The notes under the pieces were generated by a model that had not been told where the DNA came from, did no database searches, and worked only from the letters and a program-made list of their open reading frames with translations. A stretch of 64,000 bases of DNA, from NCBI RefSeq assembly GCF_015687155.1, contig NZ_JADPQF010000003.1:434001-498000 (forward strand), given 5' to 3'. The position numbers were made by a program, and so were the translations under genes. The stretch comes from Aliikangiella sp. G2MR2-5 (GTDB lineage Bacteria; Pseudomonadota; Gammaproteobacteria; Enterobacterales; Kangiellaceae). This document shows, in pieces, positions 17,540 through 26,920 of the stretch. Numbering within the stretch: the first letter of the stretch is position 1; the number at the start of each line of letters is the position of its first letter.

Positions 17540-19849
17540 GTGAGTAATGACGGCGGGAAGCAGAACCGCCTAAACATAGGCGCTATTTATTTTTTTATTA
17601 TACTGACTTCGGGTTGGGTTTCCTGGTCTGTTTATGATAGTTCCTACTCGATTCGTAAGGTTAACAACGATCTTATTTTACAACAGCTACCGTCGTTAAA
17701 TTACATTGCAAACTTAAGACATGAGGTCGTAGAGTATGAGCGAGTTCTTTACGAACTTTATGCAACAACCAGTGTTGACGAACATGATCGAACTCCTACC
17801 AATAGAAAACTTGCTGCAATTAATCAGTCGATAAATGAAAATATTCGGTTGCTTGAAACTCATTATCCTTCTCATAACGCGCTTATTAATTTTGAAAAAG
17901 ATTTCATGGAGCTCAAGCGGCATGCCAGGTTATTGGACGATGCGCTTCCTCCAGATACCTGGGATTGGAATGAAGCAAGACTTCAGCTGGCTGAGATCTC
18001 AAGAATTAACCGAATACTGAAACCCGATCTGGAGCTTCTTGCCAATGAAATCAAAGAACAGGTAGAAATTGCCAAGCAAAAAACCGATGATCAGCTAAAT
18101 AAGATGTCAATTTGGGTTAGCGCATTTTCTTTTGTACTTTTAATGGTTGGCGCATTTGTCGCTTACTACATTCGTCGAGAAAAAATAAAATTTCTAGAAA
18201 GACAACGACTGGCTTTATTTATTGAGAAGAATCCCAATTCCGTTATTTGTATTGACTATCAAGGTCGTTGTGTCTTTGAAAATAGTGCATGGAAAAACAA
18301 CTATGCAGGAAGGAAAAACAGTGATTTATTTAAAATGATAGAGCAGGCCATCAACAATATGAAAGATGGTGAACAGGATTTCGCAGTCATTAGTTATAAT
18401 GACGAGAAGGACTATCTGGAACTCTCAATTCATCACTCTAGTTTGTTGCAACAGTTTATTGTTTACTTGGAAAACATTACCGAACGAGAGCTTGCCAGAA
18501 AAGAACTTGAATTTTTTGCTTATCACGACCCTCTCACCGGACTTCCTAATCTTAAGCGTCTGGAAATGGATCTTACCGAGCTCATCGAAAAAGGTTCAGA
18601 GTATCCGTTCTACCTGTTTTCTATTGGTGTAAAACGTCTGCAGCTGATTACTACTGCCCACGGACACTCCGTGAGCGACGCCTTGATTCGCTCCATTGTT
18701 ATTCGTATACAAAATATCTTTTTTCCCGCGGTACTTAATTATAAGTTATGTCGTATATATCGATTTACCGGCGCCAAGTTTGAAGTCCTGGTTGAAGGAC
18801 AAAAAATGGAGAAAGGCTTTTTACAACTGGTTGATGAACTAGACATCAATATTAAACGTTCAAGTAAAAATCCGATTAAAACGAACTTCGGAGAATTTTT
18901 TGTTGATATACAGTTTGGTTGTGTGTCTTATCCGGAACATGGTTACAGTGCTAACATGTTACTCAAGAACTCAACTGCTGCACTCAATGATGCGCAGAAA
19001 AATAATAGCATTGGTGTTAACCTCTTTAATCATGAAATTGCTTTTCGCGAACAGAAATGGCTTCAGTTGGAAACCGATCTTCGTCAAGCGAATTACGACG
19101 AAGAGCTTTTCTTGTGTTTTCAACCAAAAGTTAATATTACGTCAAAAGCACTTGAAGGTGTCGAAGCGTTAGTCAGATGGAACCACCCTGAAAAGGGGCT
19201 TATTTCACCTGTAGACTTCATTCCTGTTGCCGAAGAAAGTGGCTTGTTAATTTCAATGGGTGACTGGATCATGGACTCGGCTATTCGTCAAATAAAGCAA
19301 TGGCAGGAGACCTATCATATAGAGTTGCAGGTTGCAGTTAATGTTTCGCCGAATCAGTTATTGTCGAATGGTTATTTTGAGAAAATCAAAAAACTGTGTG
19401 ATAAATATCAGCTCGCACCCGGGTGTCTTGAGGTTGAAATAACTGAAGAGGTGATGGTTGAGGATATCGATCTGTGCATTGAAGTATTGGAGGAATTAAG
19501 GGGGCTGGGGGTTTCCATCGCTATTGATGACTTTGGCACCGGTTACTCGTCATTATCCTATTTAAGAAAGCTTCCTCTATCAAAGCTAAAGATTGATAGG
19601 GCTTTTATCACTAATATCCACTGTACTGAGAGTCAGTTGGCAATCGTCAAGACAATTATTGCACTGGCGAGAGAGATGAAGCTAAAAACGATTGCTGAAG
19701 GTATTGAAAGCCAAGATGAGTTATTTGAGTTAGAAAGGCTTGGCTGTGAGCAGGGGCAGGGCTATCTGTTTTCAAAGCCTCTGACAGCTGACGAGTTTGA
19801 AAGGCTCTATCTCGAAAGAGGCGCTGGTCTTAAGAAGATAAACGGCTAA
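17540..19849 (+). CDS. Membrane-anchored EAL protein with degenerate GGDEF domain
   Basis: A predicted cyclic-di-GMP phosphodiesterase. Two transmembrane helices (about residues 15-35 and 190-212) bracket a periplasmic sensor, followed by a PAS-like region and then a GGDEF domain. The active-site motif of the GGDEF domain reads TGAKFE, so it probably cannot make c-di-GMP. The EAL domain looks active: EALVRW, NVSPNQL, EITEEV, DDFGTGYSSL, KIDRAFI and IAEGIE. GTG 17540 lies 8 nt after AGGA. A TTG precedes it directly. Confidence 0.9.
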   Translation: MSNDGGKQNRLNIGAIYFFIILTSGWVSWSVYDSSYSIRKVNNDLILQQLPSLNYIANLRHEVVEYERVLYELYATTSVDEHDRTPTNRKLAAINQSINENIRLLETHYPSHNALINFEKDFMELKRHARLLDDALPPDTWDWNEARLQLAEISRINRILKPDLELLANEIKEQVEIAKQKTDDQLNKMSIWVSAFSFVLLMVGAFVAYYIRREKIKFLERQRLALFIEKNPNSVICIDYQGRCVFENSAWKNNYAGRKNSDLFKMIEQAINNMKDGEQDFAVISYNDEKDYLELSIHHSSLLQQFIVYLENITERELARKELEFFAYHDPLTGLPNLKRLEMDLTELIEKGSEYPFYLFSIGVKRLQLITTAHGHSVSDALIRSIVIRIQNIFFPAVLNYKLCRIYRFTGAKFEVLVEGQKMEKGFLQLVDELDINIKRSSKNPIKTNFGEFFVDIQFGCVSYPEHGYSANMLLKNSTAALNDAQKNNSIGVNLFNHEIAFREQKWLQLETDLRQANYDEELFLCFQPKVNITSKALEGVEALVRWNHPEKGLISPVDFIPVAEESGLLISMGDWIMDSAIRQIKQWQETYHIELQVAVNVSPNQLLSNGYFEKIKKLCDKYQLAPGCLEVEITEEVMVEDIDLCIEVLEELRGLGVSIAIDDFGTGYSSLSYLRKLPLSKLKIDRAFITNIHCTESQLAIVKTIIALAREMKLKTIAEGIESQDELFELERLGCEQGQGYLFSKPLTADEFERLYLERGAGLKKING

Positions 19850-19879
19850 CTCTGCTTTTTGAATTAGCCGTCATACCTA

Positions 19880-20470
19880 CTAACTAAAAGAAATTTTTAC
19901 CGGTTTTCTGGCTTGAGGATCTTCGATCTCTAAAAGCTCTGCCGCGGTGAAAGCGAAAAAGTTGGCGACCATGTTACTTGGAAATTGCTCTCGTAAAGTG
20001 TTATATCTCATCACACTATCGTTGAATGACTGCCGTGCAAAAGATATTTTATTTTCCGAGCTAGTTAGCTCATCCATGAGGTTTATCATTGTCTCATTAG
20101 CTTTAAGATCGGGATAACTTTCTGATAACGCAAAAAATTTGCCAAGAGAACCACTCAACAATGTTTCCGCTGCTGCCAGCTCTTTCATGCTTGATTTTTC
20201 ACCTGGGTGAGTTGCGGCATTATGGCTTGCACTAGCTGCCGCATTTCTGGCTTTGATTACCGCCTCCAGAGTTTCGCTTTCATGCTTCATGTATCCTTTG
20301 GCGGTTTCTACAAGATTTGGAATCAGATCGTACCGCCTTGTGAGTTGTACATCAATTTGTGCAAACGCATTTTTGTACTCGTTACGGTAAGCTACCAGCT
20401 TGTTATAGATGCCAACCAGAAAAAAAATCAGAACTACCATTAGCCCGAGAGTAATCCAGAGTTCCATCAT
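19880..20470 (-). CDS. lemA: LemA family protein
   Basis: A 196-residue protein with one N-terminal membrane helix (about residues 4-22) and the helical LemA domain. Conserved sequences include YRNEYKNAFAQIDVQLTRR, YDLIPNLVETAKGYMKHE and a C-terminal LLEIEDPQARKPV. LemA proteins are membrane proteins of unclear role. The gene converges on the EAL gene and lies 124 bp downstream of a small PspB-like gene on the same strand. Confidence 0.93.
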   Translation of the reverse strand: MMELWITLGLMVVLIFFLVGIYNKLVAYRNEYKNAFAQIDVQLTRRYDLIPNLVETAKGYMKHESETLEAVIKARNAAASASHNAATHPGEKSSMKELAAAETLLSGSLGKFFALSESYPDLKANETMINLMDELTSSENKISFARQSFNDSVMRYNTLREQFPSNMVANFFAFTAAELLEIEDPQARKPVKISFS

Positions 20471-20594
20471 TGCTCCTCTACGTTGTTTGTACGGTTTACT
20501 AACTTAGTTGTTCTATGCCGCTTGCCAGGTTGACCTTGTATAACTATCACCAGCCTGCTAATCATCGAATTGCATAGTTAATACCATGAGGTGT

Positions 20595-20813
20595 CTACAA
20601 ATTGTCGATTTTCGATTTTAAATCATAGCCCTTATCAGTAACTATTGCCTCTAACACCTTTACTCGCTCTTCAAGTTGTTCAAGTTTGTCCAGTCGAGAC
20701 TCAACGCCTGAAAAGTCAACTTCAGGCGTTTTCTGCCTATTCAGCCATTCTTTGATGACCCCTGCAACAATTGCAACTACCGTAATAATTGCGACCATTT
20801 CAAAAACTTGCAT
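20595..20813 (-). CDS. Small PspB-like membrane protein
   Basis: About 72 residues: one N-terminal transmembrane helix (VFEMVAIITVVAIVAGVI), a short basic stretch and a predicted coiled coil rich in Leu, Glu and Lys, ending with VLEAIVTDKGYDLKSKI. The layout resembles PspB, the phage-shock membrane partner, whose C-terminus has a comparable LES/DA-type ending, but identity is too weak to name it. Of three possible ATGs, 20813 is best placed (GAGG 8 nt upstream). Neighbouring lemA suggests an envelope role. Confidence 0.7.
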   Translation of the reverse strand: MQVFEMVAIITVVAIVAGVIKEWLNRQKTPEVDFSGVESRLDKLEQLEERVKVLEAIVTDKGYDLKSKIDNL

Positions 20814-20915
20814 TCGCATATCCTCAATCCACAAATTGTTGTTTTATTTAACTTAATCCCAGAGTATGCTTCTAATATACTATAGCATTTGAATTAATCA
20901 AAAAAGCTGACATAG

Positions 20916-23774
20916 ATGTTTACACAAATCTCTGAGCCTAATCATTCGCAAGAATTAGCCAACGACTTTTTTAAAACGTCCCTACCCTCTGATTTATTCC
21001 AGAACTGGGTTTCGGTTAGTTCTGCTTCTACATTTGTCTGTCAGGTCTTTACTCGATTTCCCGAATATTGTTGCAAGTTATTATTATGGCATTTGTCTAT
21101 TGAAGATGACGATTTTGAAAAGGCACTGAATATTGAACTGACAGAGTTTGAACAGAAAAAAGGTAGTGAAACCGAACAGGAGATTATGTGCTCCTTGAGG
21201 ATTTTCAGAAAGTGCCATAGCGCGGTGCTCGCCTTTCTGGAGTTATCTGGGAAGTTTGCTATCGATACTTCCTGCTTGCGAATTAGCCTACTGGCGGAAG
21301 TATTGATTCAGAATGCCGCAGATAAAGCGAGATTGATACTTGCACCGAGATTCGGTATTCCTTTTGATAGTCAAGGAAATCAACAGCATCTGCTAGTGCT
21401 CGCTATGGGAAAGCTAGGCGGTAGAGAGCTTAATTTTTCGTCTGATATTGACCTGATCTTTTTTTATACCGAAGAAGGGACAACGCAAAAAGGCTCCCGC
21501 AGTATCGAAAACAGTCAGTACTTTAAAAAGCTTGCTGTGTTATTGATCAGGCTGCTAGACGAAAACAATGAAGAGGGGTTTGTTTTTCGCGTCGATATGA
21601 GGCTTCGCCCCTATGGTGATTCAGGCGCTTTGGTGATTACTTTGGCGCAAGCAGAAGACTACTATCAGGAGCAAGGGCGAGAATGGGAAAGGTACGCCAT
21701 GGTACGAGCAAAAGTTATCACTGGCAGCCTTAAAGAGCGAGAAAAGCTGGAGAGTATAATTCACCCGTTTTGTTTTCGTCGTTACATCGATTATGGAGTG
21801 ATTGATTCAATTCGTGAAATGAAGGCGATGATCCAGCGAGAGAGTCGAAGAAAAGGACTTAAAGATAATATAAAGCTGGGCGAAGGAGGTATTAGAGAAG
21901 TTGAGTTTATTGTCCAATCCCTTCAACTGATTCAAGGTGGTCGCGACAAGCGATTAACAGAGCGTTCGATATTGAAAGTCTTGCCTTTTCTGGTTGAAGC
22001 CAAGATGCTACCAGAAGAAACGGCTGATTTTCTGGCACAAGCTTATCGTTTTTTAAGACGGCTCGAACATTGTATTCAGGAACTACATGAAAAGCAGACG
22101 CACCAGTTGCCTCAATTGTCTGTAGAACAGCAATACATTGCCCAGGTTATGGGCTTTGCAAGCTGGTCTGAATTCTTAACAAAATTACTTAAGGTGCAAA
22201 GTAGTGTGCATCAGGAGTTTGAACACCTTCTGGGCCAGGAAAGACAAAAGGAGCACCTGCAAAGTGAGTTTTTCCAATCTCTCGCCGAAGGGCATATCGA
22301 TGCAGAGCAGTTGGTAAAAAAGGCTGAAGAGGAAGGGTTTACTCAATTGGACACTGAGCAATCACAGCTTTTTATTAAAAACCTTAATTCCTTTTTGCAG
22401 ATGCCTTCAGTAAAAAGTTTGTCCGCGCGAGGTTCCGACCGGCTTAAAACATTTTTTCCTTCGCTTCTGTCTACTTGTCTTGCCAGTGAGTTTCCTCAAG
22501 ATACGTTAAAGCGTACATTGACCATTATTCAGTCAGTTTTGAAGCGGACTGCCTATCTTGAGTTATTAAGCGAGAATCCTCCAATTTTACAACATCTGGT
22601 TGATCTGGCGGGGAAGAGCGAGTGGATAGTTCAACGACTTTCGGCATTTCCAATTTTGTTCGACGAGTTACTCTATCCCAATAGTCTGTACGAACCTCTA
22701 CAGACTGCTGATCTTGAATCAGAACTAAGACAGAGTTTATTACGGGTAGATACGCTTGACGAAGAAGAAGTGCTGGATGTGCTCAGGGTCTTCAAACAAA
22801 CTAACGAGTTGAGAGTGGCTGCCGCTTTGCTCGCGGAAAGGCTCAGTATTTCTCAAGTGAGTCGATACTTGACCCAGCTAGCTCAAGTTGTGTTAGATGC
22901 TGCGATCAGGCTTTGCTGGCAACTGGTGACTCAGCGCCATGGTAAGCCCGAGGGTTTGAGTGATGGCGATTACGGCTTTGCAGTAATCGGCTACGGTAAG
23001 CTTGGAGGAATGGAGCTGGGCTTTGGTTCGGATCTGGATCTGGTTTTTTTGTTTAATCAGCCGGTAGATGAAAATACAATCGGAAAGCGACCTCTTAACA
23101 ATAGCCGTTTTTATACGCGTTTGGCGCAAAAATTAATTCACCTGCTTTCGACGCGAACCAATCTTGGTTTGTTATATGAAGTTGATATGCGGTTGCGCCC
23201 TTCGGGTAGTTCCGGGTTGCTGGTTAGTCATATCGATGCTTATCGAGACTACCAAATGGAATCTGCCTGGACCTGGGAGCATCAGGCTTTAGTTCGTGCA
23301 CGTTTTGTTGCCGGAGACGAGAAACTGGCCCCCTTGTTTGAAAAGGTAAGAGATAAGACGTTAAAGAAAAAGCGAGATACAGTAACTCTAAAAAAAGATG
23401 TAACCGAGATGCGTGACAAGATGCGCTCTGAGCTCGAAGTTACCAGACAGGACAAAATTGATCTCAAGCAGACACGTGGTGGATTGGTCGATATCGAATT
23501 TATCGCGCAATATGTTGCTCTAAGTTATCGTGGACAACTGTCGGTTCCGCACAATACTGTCGACTGTTTGTTGTTGGCGAAAGATGAAGGAATTATCGAC
23601 AAAAATCAGGCTTTGCAGCTTATCAGAACCTACCGTCAATTTCGAAATCATCTCAATGAACTTGCTATTACCAAGTCGGAAAAACTGGTGGAGCGGGAAG
23701 AGTTTGAGGACAAGACACTACAGATAGCGGCTATCTGGAAAGGAATTTTTGGCAAAAGCCAGGATAATATTTAG
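20916..23774 (+). CDS. glnE: Glutamine synthetase adenylyltransferase / deadenylase GlnE
   Basis: This bifunctional enzyme adenylylates and deadenylylates glutamine synthetase in answer to nitrogen status through PII. Two nucleotidyltransferase modules are visible: GKLGGRELNFSSDIDLIFFY and, in the C-terminal half, GKLGGMELGFGSDLDLVFLF, with matching VDMRLRPYGDSG and VDMRLRPSGSSG motifs. The linker and two helical domains are complete. At 952 residues it is almost the length of E. coli GlnE (946). It converges with the ammonium transporter gene. Confidence 0.97.
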   Translation: MFTQISEPNHSQELANDFFKTSLPSDLFQNWVSVSSASTFVCQVFTRFPEYCCKLLLWHLSIEDDDFEKALNIELTEFEQKKGSETEQEIMCSLRIFRKCHSAVLAFLELSGKFAIDTSCLRISLLAEVLIQNAADKARLILAPRFGIPFDSQGNQQHLLVLAMGKLGGRELNFSSDIDLIFFYTEEGTTQKGSRSIENSQYFKKLAVLLIRLLDENNEEGFVFRVDMRLRPYGDSGALVITLAQAEDYYQEQGREWERYAMVRAKVITGSLKEREKLESIIHPFCFRRYIDYGVIDSIREMKAMIQRESRRKGLKDNIKLGEGGIREVEFIVQSLQLIQGGRDKRLTERSILKVLPFLVEAKMLPEETADFLAQAYRFLRRLEHCIQELHEKQTHQLPQLSVEQQYIAQVMGFASWSEFLTKLLKVQSSVHQEFEHLLGQERQKEHLQSEFFQSLAEGHIDAEQLVKKAEEEGFTQLDTEQSQLFIKNLNSFLQMPSVKSLSARGSDRLKTFFPSLLSTCLASEFPQDTLKRTLTIIQSVLKRTAYLELLSENPPILQHLVDLAGKSEWIVQRLSAFPILFDELLYPNSLYEPLQTADLESELRQSLLRVDTLDEEEVLDVLRVFKQTNELRVAAALLAERLSISQVSRYLTQLAQVVLDAAIRLCWQLVTQRHGKPEGLSDGDYGFAVIGYGKLGGMELGFGSDLDLVFLFNQPVDENTIGKRPLNNSRFYTRLAQKLIHLLSTRTNLGLLYEVDMRLRPSGSSGLLVSHIDAYRDYQMESAWTWEHQALVRARFVAGDEKLAPLFEKVRDKTLKKKRDTVTLKKDVTEMRDKMRSELEVTRQDKIDLKQTRGGLVDIEFIAQYVALSYRGQLSVPHNTVDCLLLAKDEGIIDKNQALQLIRTYRQFRNHLNELAITKSEKLVEREEFEDKTLQIAAIWKGIFGKSQDNI

Positions 23775-23921
23775 TTCAACAAGATTTCGCAGCGCTGCAA
23801 AATTCTTATTTGAATAATTAAGCTTCAATACTTGCGAAATCTAATCTTCAGCCAACCAGCCACACTGAATGCCCCCAAGCTGATCTGTACTTGAGGCTTT
23901 CAGCGGTGAGATGATGATACT

Positions 23922-23990
23922 TTAAAGATTAAAGATTAAAGATTAAAGATTAAAGATTAAAGATTAAAGATTAAAGATTAAAGATTAAAG
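23922..23990. repeat. Heptamer tandem repeat, 9.9 copies of TTAAAGA
   Basis: An uninterrupted array of the 7-mer TTAAAGA (plus strand), nine full copies and six bases of a tenth. Its right end contains the TAA stop codon of the minus-strand ammonium transporter, so the array forms that gene's immediate 3' untranslated region. It lies in the 210-bp convergent gap with glnE. Confidence 0.98.
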
Positions 23991-25232
23991 TGAATTGCTT
24001 GTTCTACCGCTGATAAACTCAGGATATGCTTCCAGCCCACACTCTGATATATCTGCTCCGAGATATTCATCTTGTTCACTAATTCTTATTCCCATACTTT
24101 TCTTCAATAAAAACCAAAAAGTAAAACTGGCAGCGAATGTCCAGCCGCCAATAACCAGTAATCCTGTTAATTGAGTAACAATAGAAACTTCCTTGGTTAC
24201 CGGAACGAGCAGAACCCCGATGATCCCGCCTACGCCGTGGACTGAAATTGCACCAACCGGATCATCAATACGAATCTTGTCAAAAAAGCGTATCGAAAAG
24301 AATACAATGCAAGAGCCAATACCACCGAAAATAGCTGCTTGCGTAGAAGTTGGAGAGTCAGGTGCTGCCGTTATGGTTACCAGACCAGCAAGGGCGCCAT
24401 TGACGATTAAAGTCAGATCTGCTTTTCCATATTTAAATGAACTTAACAGGTAGGCGATGATCGCACCAGCCGCTGCTGCCGCATTAGTATTGACAAAAAC
24501 GTTCGCGACCGCGTCGGCATCTGCTATTCCGGTAAAACTTAGCTGAGAACCACCATTAAACCCAAGCCATCCCATCCACAGAATAAAGGTTCCAATGGCG
24601 ACTAGCGGCATGTTTGCTCCAGGAACAGGACGTGCACCTTTTTCACTATAGCGTCCTTTTCTCGGTCCTAATAACATAACACCAGCAAGAGCTGCCGCGG
24701 CACCAGCCATATGAACAATAGCTGAGCCTGCAAAGTCGCTAAATCCTAGTCCACCGTCATCGGGCGAAGCGCCTAAAAAACCTTGACCCCATGTCCAGAA
24801 ACCTTCGACAGGATAGATAAATGCAGTCATAAAAATGGAAAAAATCAAGAAAGCAGCTAGCTTCATTCTTTCCGCGACAGCTCCCGAAACTATTGACATG
24901 GCTGTCGCAACAAAAACTACCTGGAAAAAGAAATCAACTTTGCTCGATTGAGTGGCTTCTGGCGCTGTTTCGTTGATTCCAATACCAAAGCTTGGAAGCC
25001 AGCCAGCGATTTCACCATCCTGATACATTATGTCAAAACCAATAATTTGATAGGCTATACAGGCAATTGCATACAACAGAATATTTTTACACAGTATTTC
25101 GGTAGTATTTTTACTACGTACAAGGCCGGCTTCAAGCATGGCAAAACCTGCTGCCATCCACATAACCAGCGCGCCTGAGAAAAGTAAAAATAATGTATTA
25201 AACAAATAGCTGGTTTGGTTTATTGCTTCCAT
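23985..25232 (-). CDS. amt: Ammonium transporter (Amt family)
   Basis: A homotrimeric inner-membrane ammonium channel of 415 residues and about 11 helices. Pore histidines lie in GSAIVHMAGAAAAL and ISVHGVGGIIGV. The conserved GFAMLEAGLVRSKN and FILWMGWLGFNGGSQL segments are intact. No PII gene (glnK) lies next to it, unlike the usual glnK-amtB pair. A sigma-54-like promoter lies upstream. A heptamer repeat array begins at the stop codon. Confidence 0.95.
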   Translation of the reverse strand: MEAINQTSYLFNTLFLLFSGALVMWMAAGFAMLEAGLVRSKNTTEILCKNILLYAIACIAYQIIGFDIMYQDGEIAGWLPSFGIGINETAPEATQSSKVDFFFQVVFVATAMSIVSGAVAERMKLAAFLIFSIFMTAFIYPVEGFWTWGQGFLGASPDDGGLGFSDFAGSAIVHMAGAAAALAGVMLLGPRKGRYSEKGARPVPGANMPLVAIGTFILWMGWLGFNGGSQLSFTGIADADAVANVFVNTNAAAAAGAIIAYLLSSFKYGKADLTLIVNGALAGLVTITAAPDSPTSTQAAIFGGIGSCIVFFSIRFFDKIRIDDPVGAISVHGVGGIIGVLLVPVTKEVSIVTQLTGLLVIGGWTFAASFTFWFLLKKSMGIRISEQDEYLGADISECGLEAYPEFISGRTSNSL

Positions 25233-25322
25233 ATTTGATCCACTAGTTCTTTATCGATATGAGGCGTCAGTTCTTATTTTTAATTTGAACGCTGCTTTTT
25301 ACGCCGTGACGAATTAAGGGAT

Positions 25323-25338
25323 TTCAATAAACGTGCCA
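25323..25338 (-). promoter_or_regulatory. Sigma-54 (RpoN) promoter candidate for amt
   Basis: Minus-strand TGGCACG-TTTA-TTGAA matches the -24/-12 consensus TGGCACG-N4-TTGCA with one mismatch (A for C in the -12 element). The expected transcription start is near 25312, about 80 nt before the amt ATG. In a 393-bp gap between amt and the zinc-finger gene. Confidence 0.6.
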
Positions 25339-25345
25339 GTTTATA

Positions 25346-25406
25346 TGCACCAAAATATCAACTTTCAAGACACTATTGGTGCAAAGTCATGATCAAAAAT
25401 GGTGCA
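25346..25406 (-). promoter_or_regulatory. Three NtrC-like half-sites upstream of the amt promoter
   Basis: TGCACCA occurs at 25346-25352, and its inverse (T)GGTGCA at 25377-25383 and 25400-25406. The first two form TGCACCAA ... TTGGTGCA with a 22-nt gap. NtrC dimer sites normally have both halves 4-5 nt apart (TGCACC-N5-GGTGCA), so each is only half of a classic site. Position at about -34 to -94 would fit enhancer-type control. The remainder of the 25233-25625 gap shows nothing definite. Confidence 0.4.
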
Positions 25407-25625
25407 TAAAAAAATATCGCGCTCACTTTTAGTGCTTTCGCTGATAATAAATCCACCGTCAAGCAATTTTCTGGCGGACTAAAGTAGGGTAAACTCTACC
25501 TTGTAACTGGTTAAGGTAAGTATTCTTGTTACCGACGCGGAGCACGATTCGAATCAGAGTCAAGCACAATGCTCGCCAATTAGAACATTTTAATGACTAA
25601 ATACTGACTCAATAGGACTATATCC

Positions 25626-25823
25626 ATGACTACCGAAGTTAAAGCCCAAACCAGCAGTAAAAGCCACAAGATAATCGAGATAGCCCGAGACCAGCTACCA
25701 GCTTGTTGTCCGCCAAAAGAACTGGCTCATTGGAACCAGCACCCACGGGTTTATCTAGAGCTGGACAAGTCTGGAAAAGCCGCCTGCCCATACTGCGGAA
25801 ACTGTTTTGCACTAACCGAATGA
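25626..25823 (+). CDS. CHCC-type zinc-finger domain protein
   Basis: A 65-residue protein of the zf-CHCC family, related to the zinc-binding tail of mitochondrial complex I subunit NDUFS6. The signature is CCPP ... WNQHPRVYL ... GKAACPYCGNCFAL. Proteins of this size occur as single genes in many proteobacteria, with no defined role. It is transcribed divergently from amt and lies 58 bp upstream of the MerR gene. Confidence 0.88.
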   Translation: MTTEVKAQTSSKSHKIIEIARDQLPACCPPKELAHWNQHPRVYLELDKSGKAACPYCGNCFALTE

Positions 25824-25881
25824 CGCAAAATTATTAGCTCTTGACCCTGACCCAAGGGGAGCCTCTAAATTAGCAAGTGCG

Positions 25882-26652
25882 ATGAATACTCTAGAGAAAG
25901 AATACAGTGTAAAACAGCTTGCTAAAATGGCCGGGGTCACAGTCAAAACTCTTCACCATTATGACAAATTAGGTCTTTTACAGCCTGCATTTCGCAGTAG
26001 TAGTGGCTATCGTTTTTATAAAGGTGAACAAATACTCAGGCTTCAGCAAATATTGTTTTATCGAGAGCTTGAGTTTTCACTTAAAGAAATCAAGACGATC
26101 TTGTCTGCACCTGAATTTTCTCTGCTTCAGTCTTTGGAGTTTCAACGCAAAGCGTTAGCTAATCGAGTAGACCGAACACTAGGTTTATTGGAAACAATTG
26201 ACAATACGATCGCCAGTATCAGGCGCTCCAAGGAGTATGAAATGAATGTATCCGATCTCTATCAGGGGTTTGAAGCGAAAGAAGCAGAAAGTATTCGAGC
26301 AGAAGCCATTGAGCGCTGGGGCGCAAAAAGTGTTAAGCGAAGTGAGACTAGAATAAGGTCTCTTGGCAAGGATGGTTATGCCGAGCATCAAAAAGAGGGA
26401 AAGGCTATTTATGCGAAGCTTGCAGAATGTATCCATCTACCACCAGAGTCGGCAAGAACACAGGAACTAATTCGGCAATTTCATGAGCATCAGCGTTTTT
26501 ACTGGAATGTCGACAATCAAGGATTATTGGGACTAGCCAACCTGTATCAGCAAGATCCGAGATTTAGTCGGTATTTTGAAGACTTCGCTTGCGGACTGGC
26601 TGATTATTTGGCTGATGCAATTGTTGTTTATTGTAAAGAAGCACTTAGTTGA
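25882..26652 (+). CDS. MerR-family regulator with TipAS domain
   Basis: A 256-residue regulator. It has an N-terminal MerR winged helix (YSVKQLAKMAGVTVKTLHHYDKLGLLQPAFRSSSGYRFY at residues 8-47), a dimerisation helix (about 80-120) and a C-terminal TipAS-like helical domain (about 130-256). TipAS-type proteins bind drugs, notably thiopeptides, and activate promoters with long spacers. The RND efflux operon begins 268 bp downstream, which suggests, but does not show, that it controls that pump. Confidence 0.9.
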   Translation: MNTLEKEYSVKQLAKMAGVTVKTLHHYDKLGLLQPAFRSSSGYRFYKGEQILRLQQILFYRELEFSLKEIKTILSAPEFSLLQSLEFQRKALANRVDRTLGLLETIDNTIASIRRSKEYEMNVSDLYQGFEAKEAESIRAEAIERWGAKSVKRSETRIRSLGKDGYAEHQKEGKAIYAKLAECIHLPPESARTQELIRQFHEHQRFYWNVDNQGLLGLANLYQQDPRFSRYFEDFACGLADYLADAIVVYCKEALS

Positions 26653-26920
26653 CAGCTATCTAGCTTACTGATTTTAAGGAAAAAAACATTTCATTACCGA
26701 TAGAAAAATACTCGAAACCTAGCAAAAGAGCGATTTTTTATCGGTTTTGGAGATTTCTATACATTTCTTTACATTCAATAATCTTATTTACAATTTAAGG
26801 CAAGCAATTAAGACTGGTTTTAGGCAAAATACCGCAATCAAATAGAATTGTAATACTTTGCTGAAATACTGGCTTAATCTATTTTATTTTACTTAATTCC
26901 ATACTCTCAATGGAGTCATT

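Noticed and set aside
25346-25383. Classic NtrC palindrome upstream of amt
   Set aside because: Half-sites are 22 nt apart, not the usual 4-5 nt, so listed only as NtrC-like half-sites.
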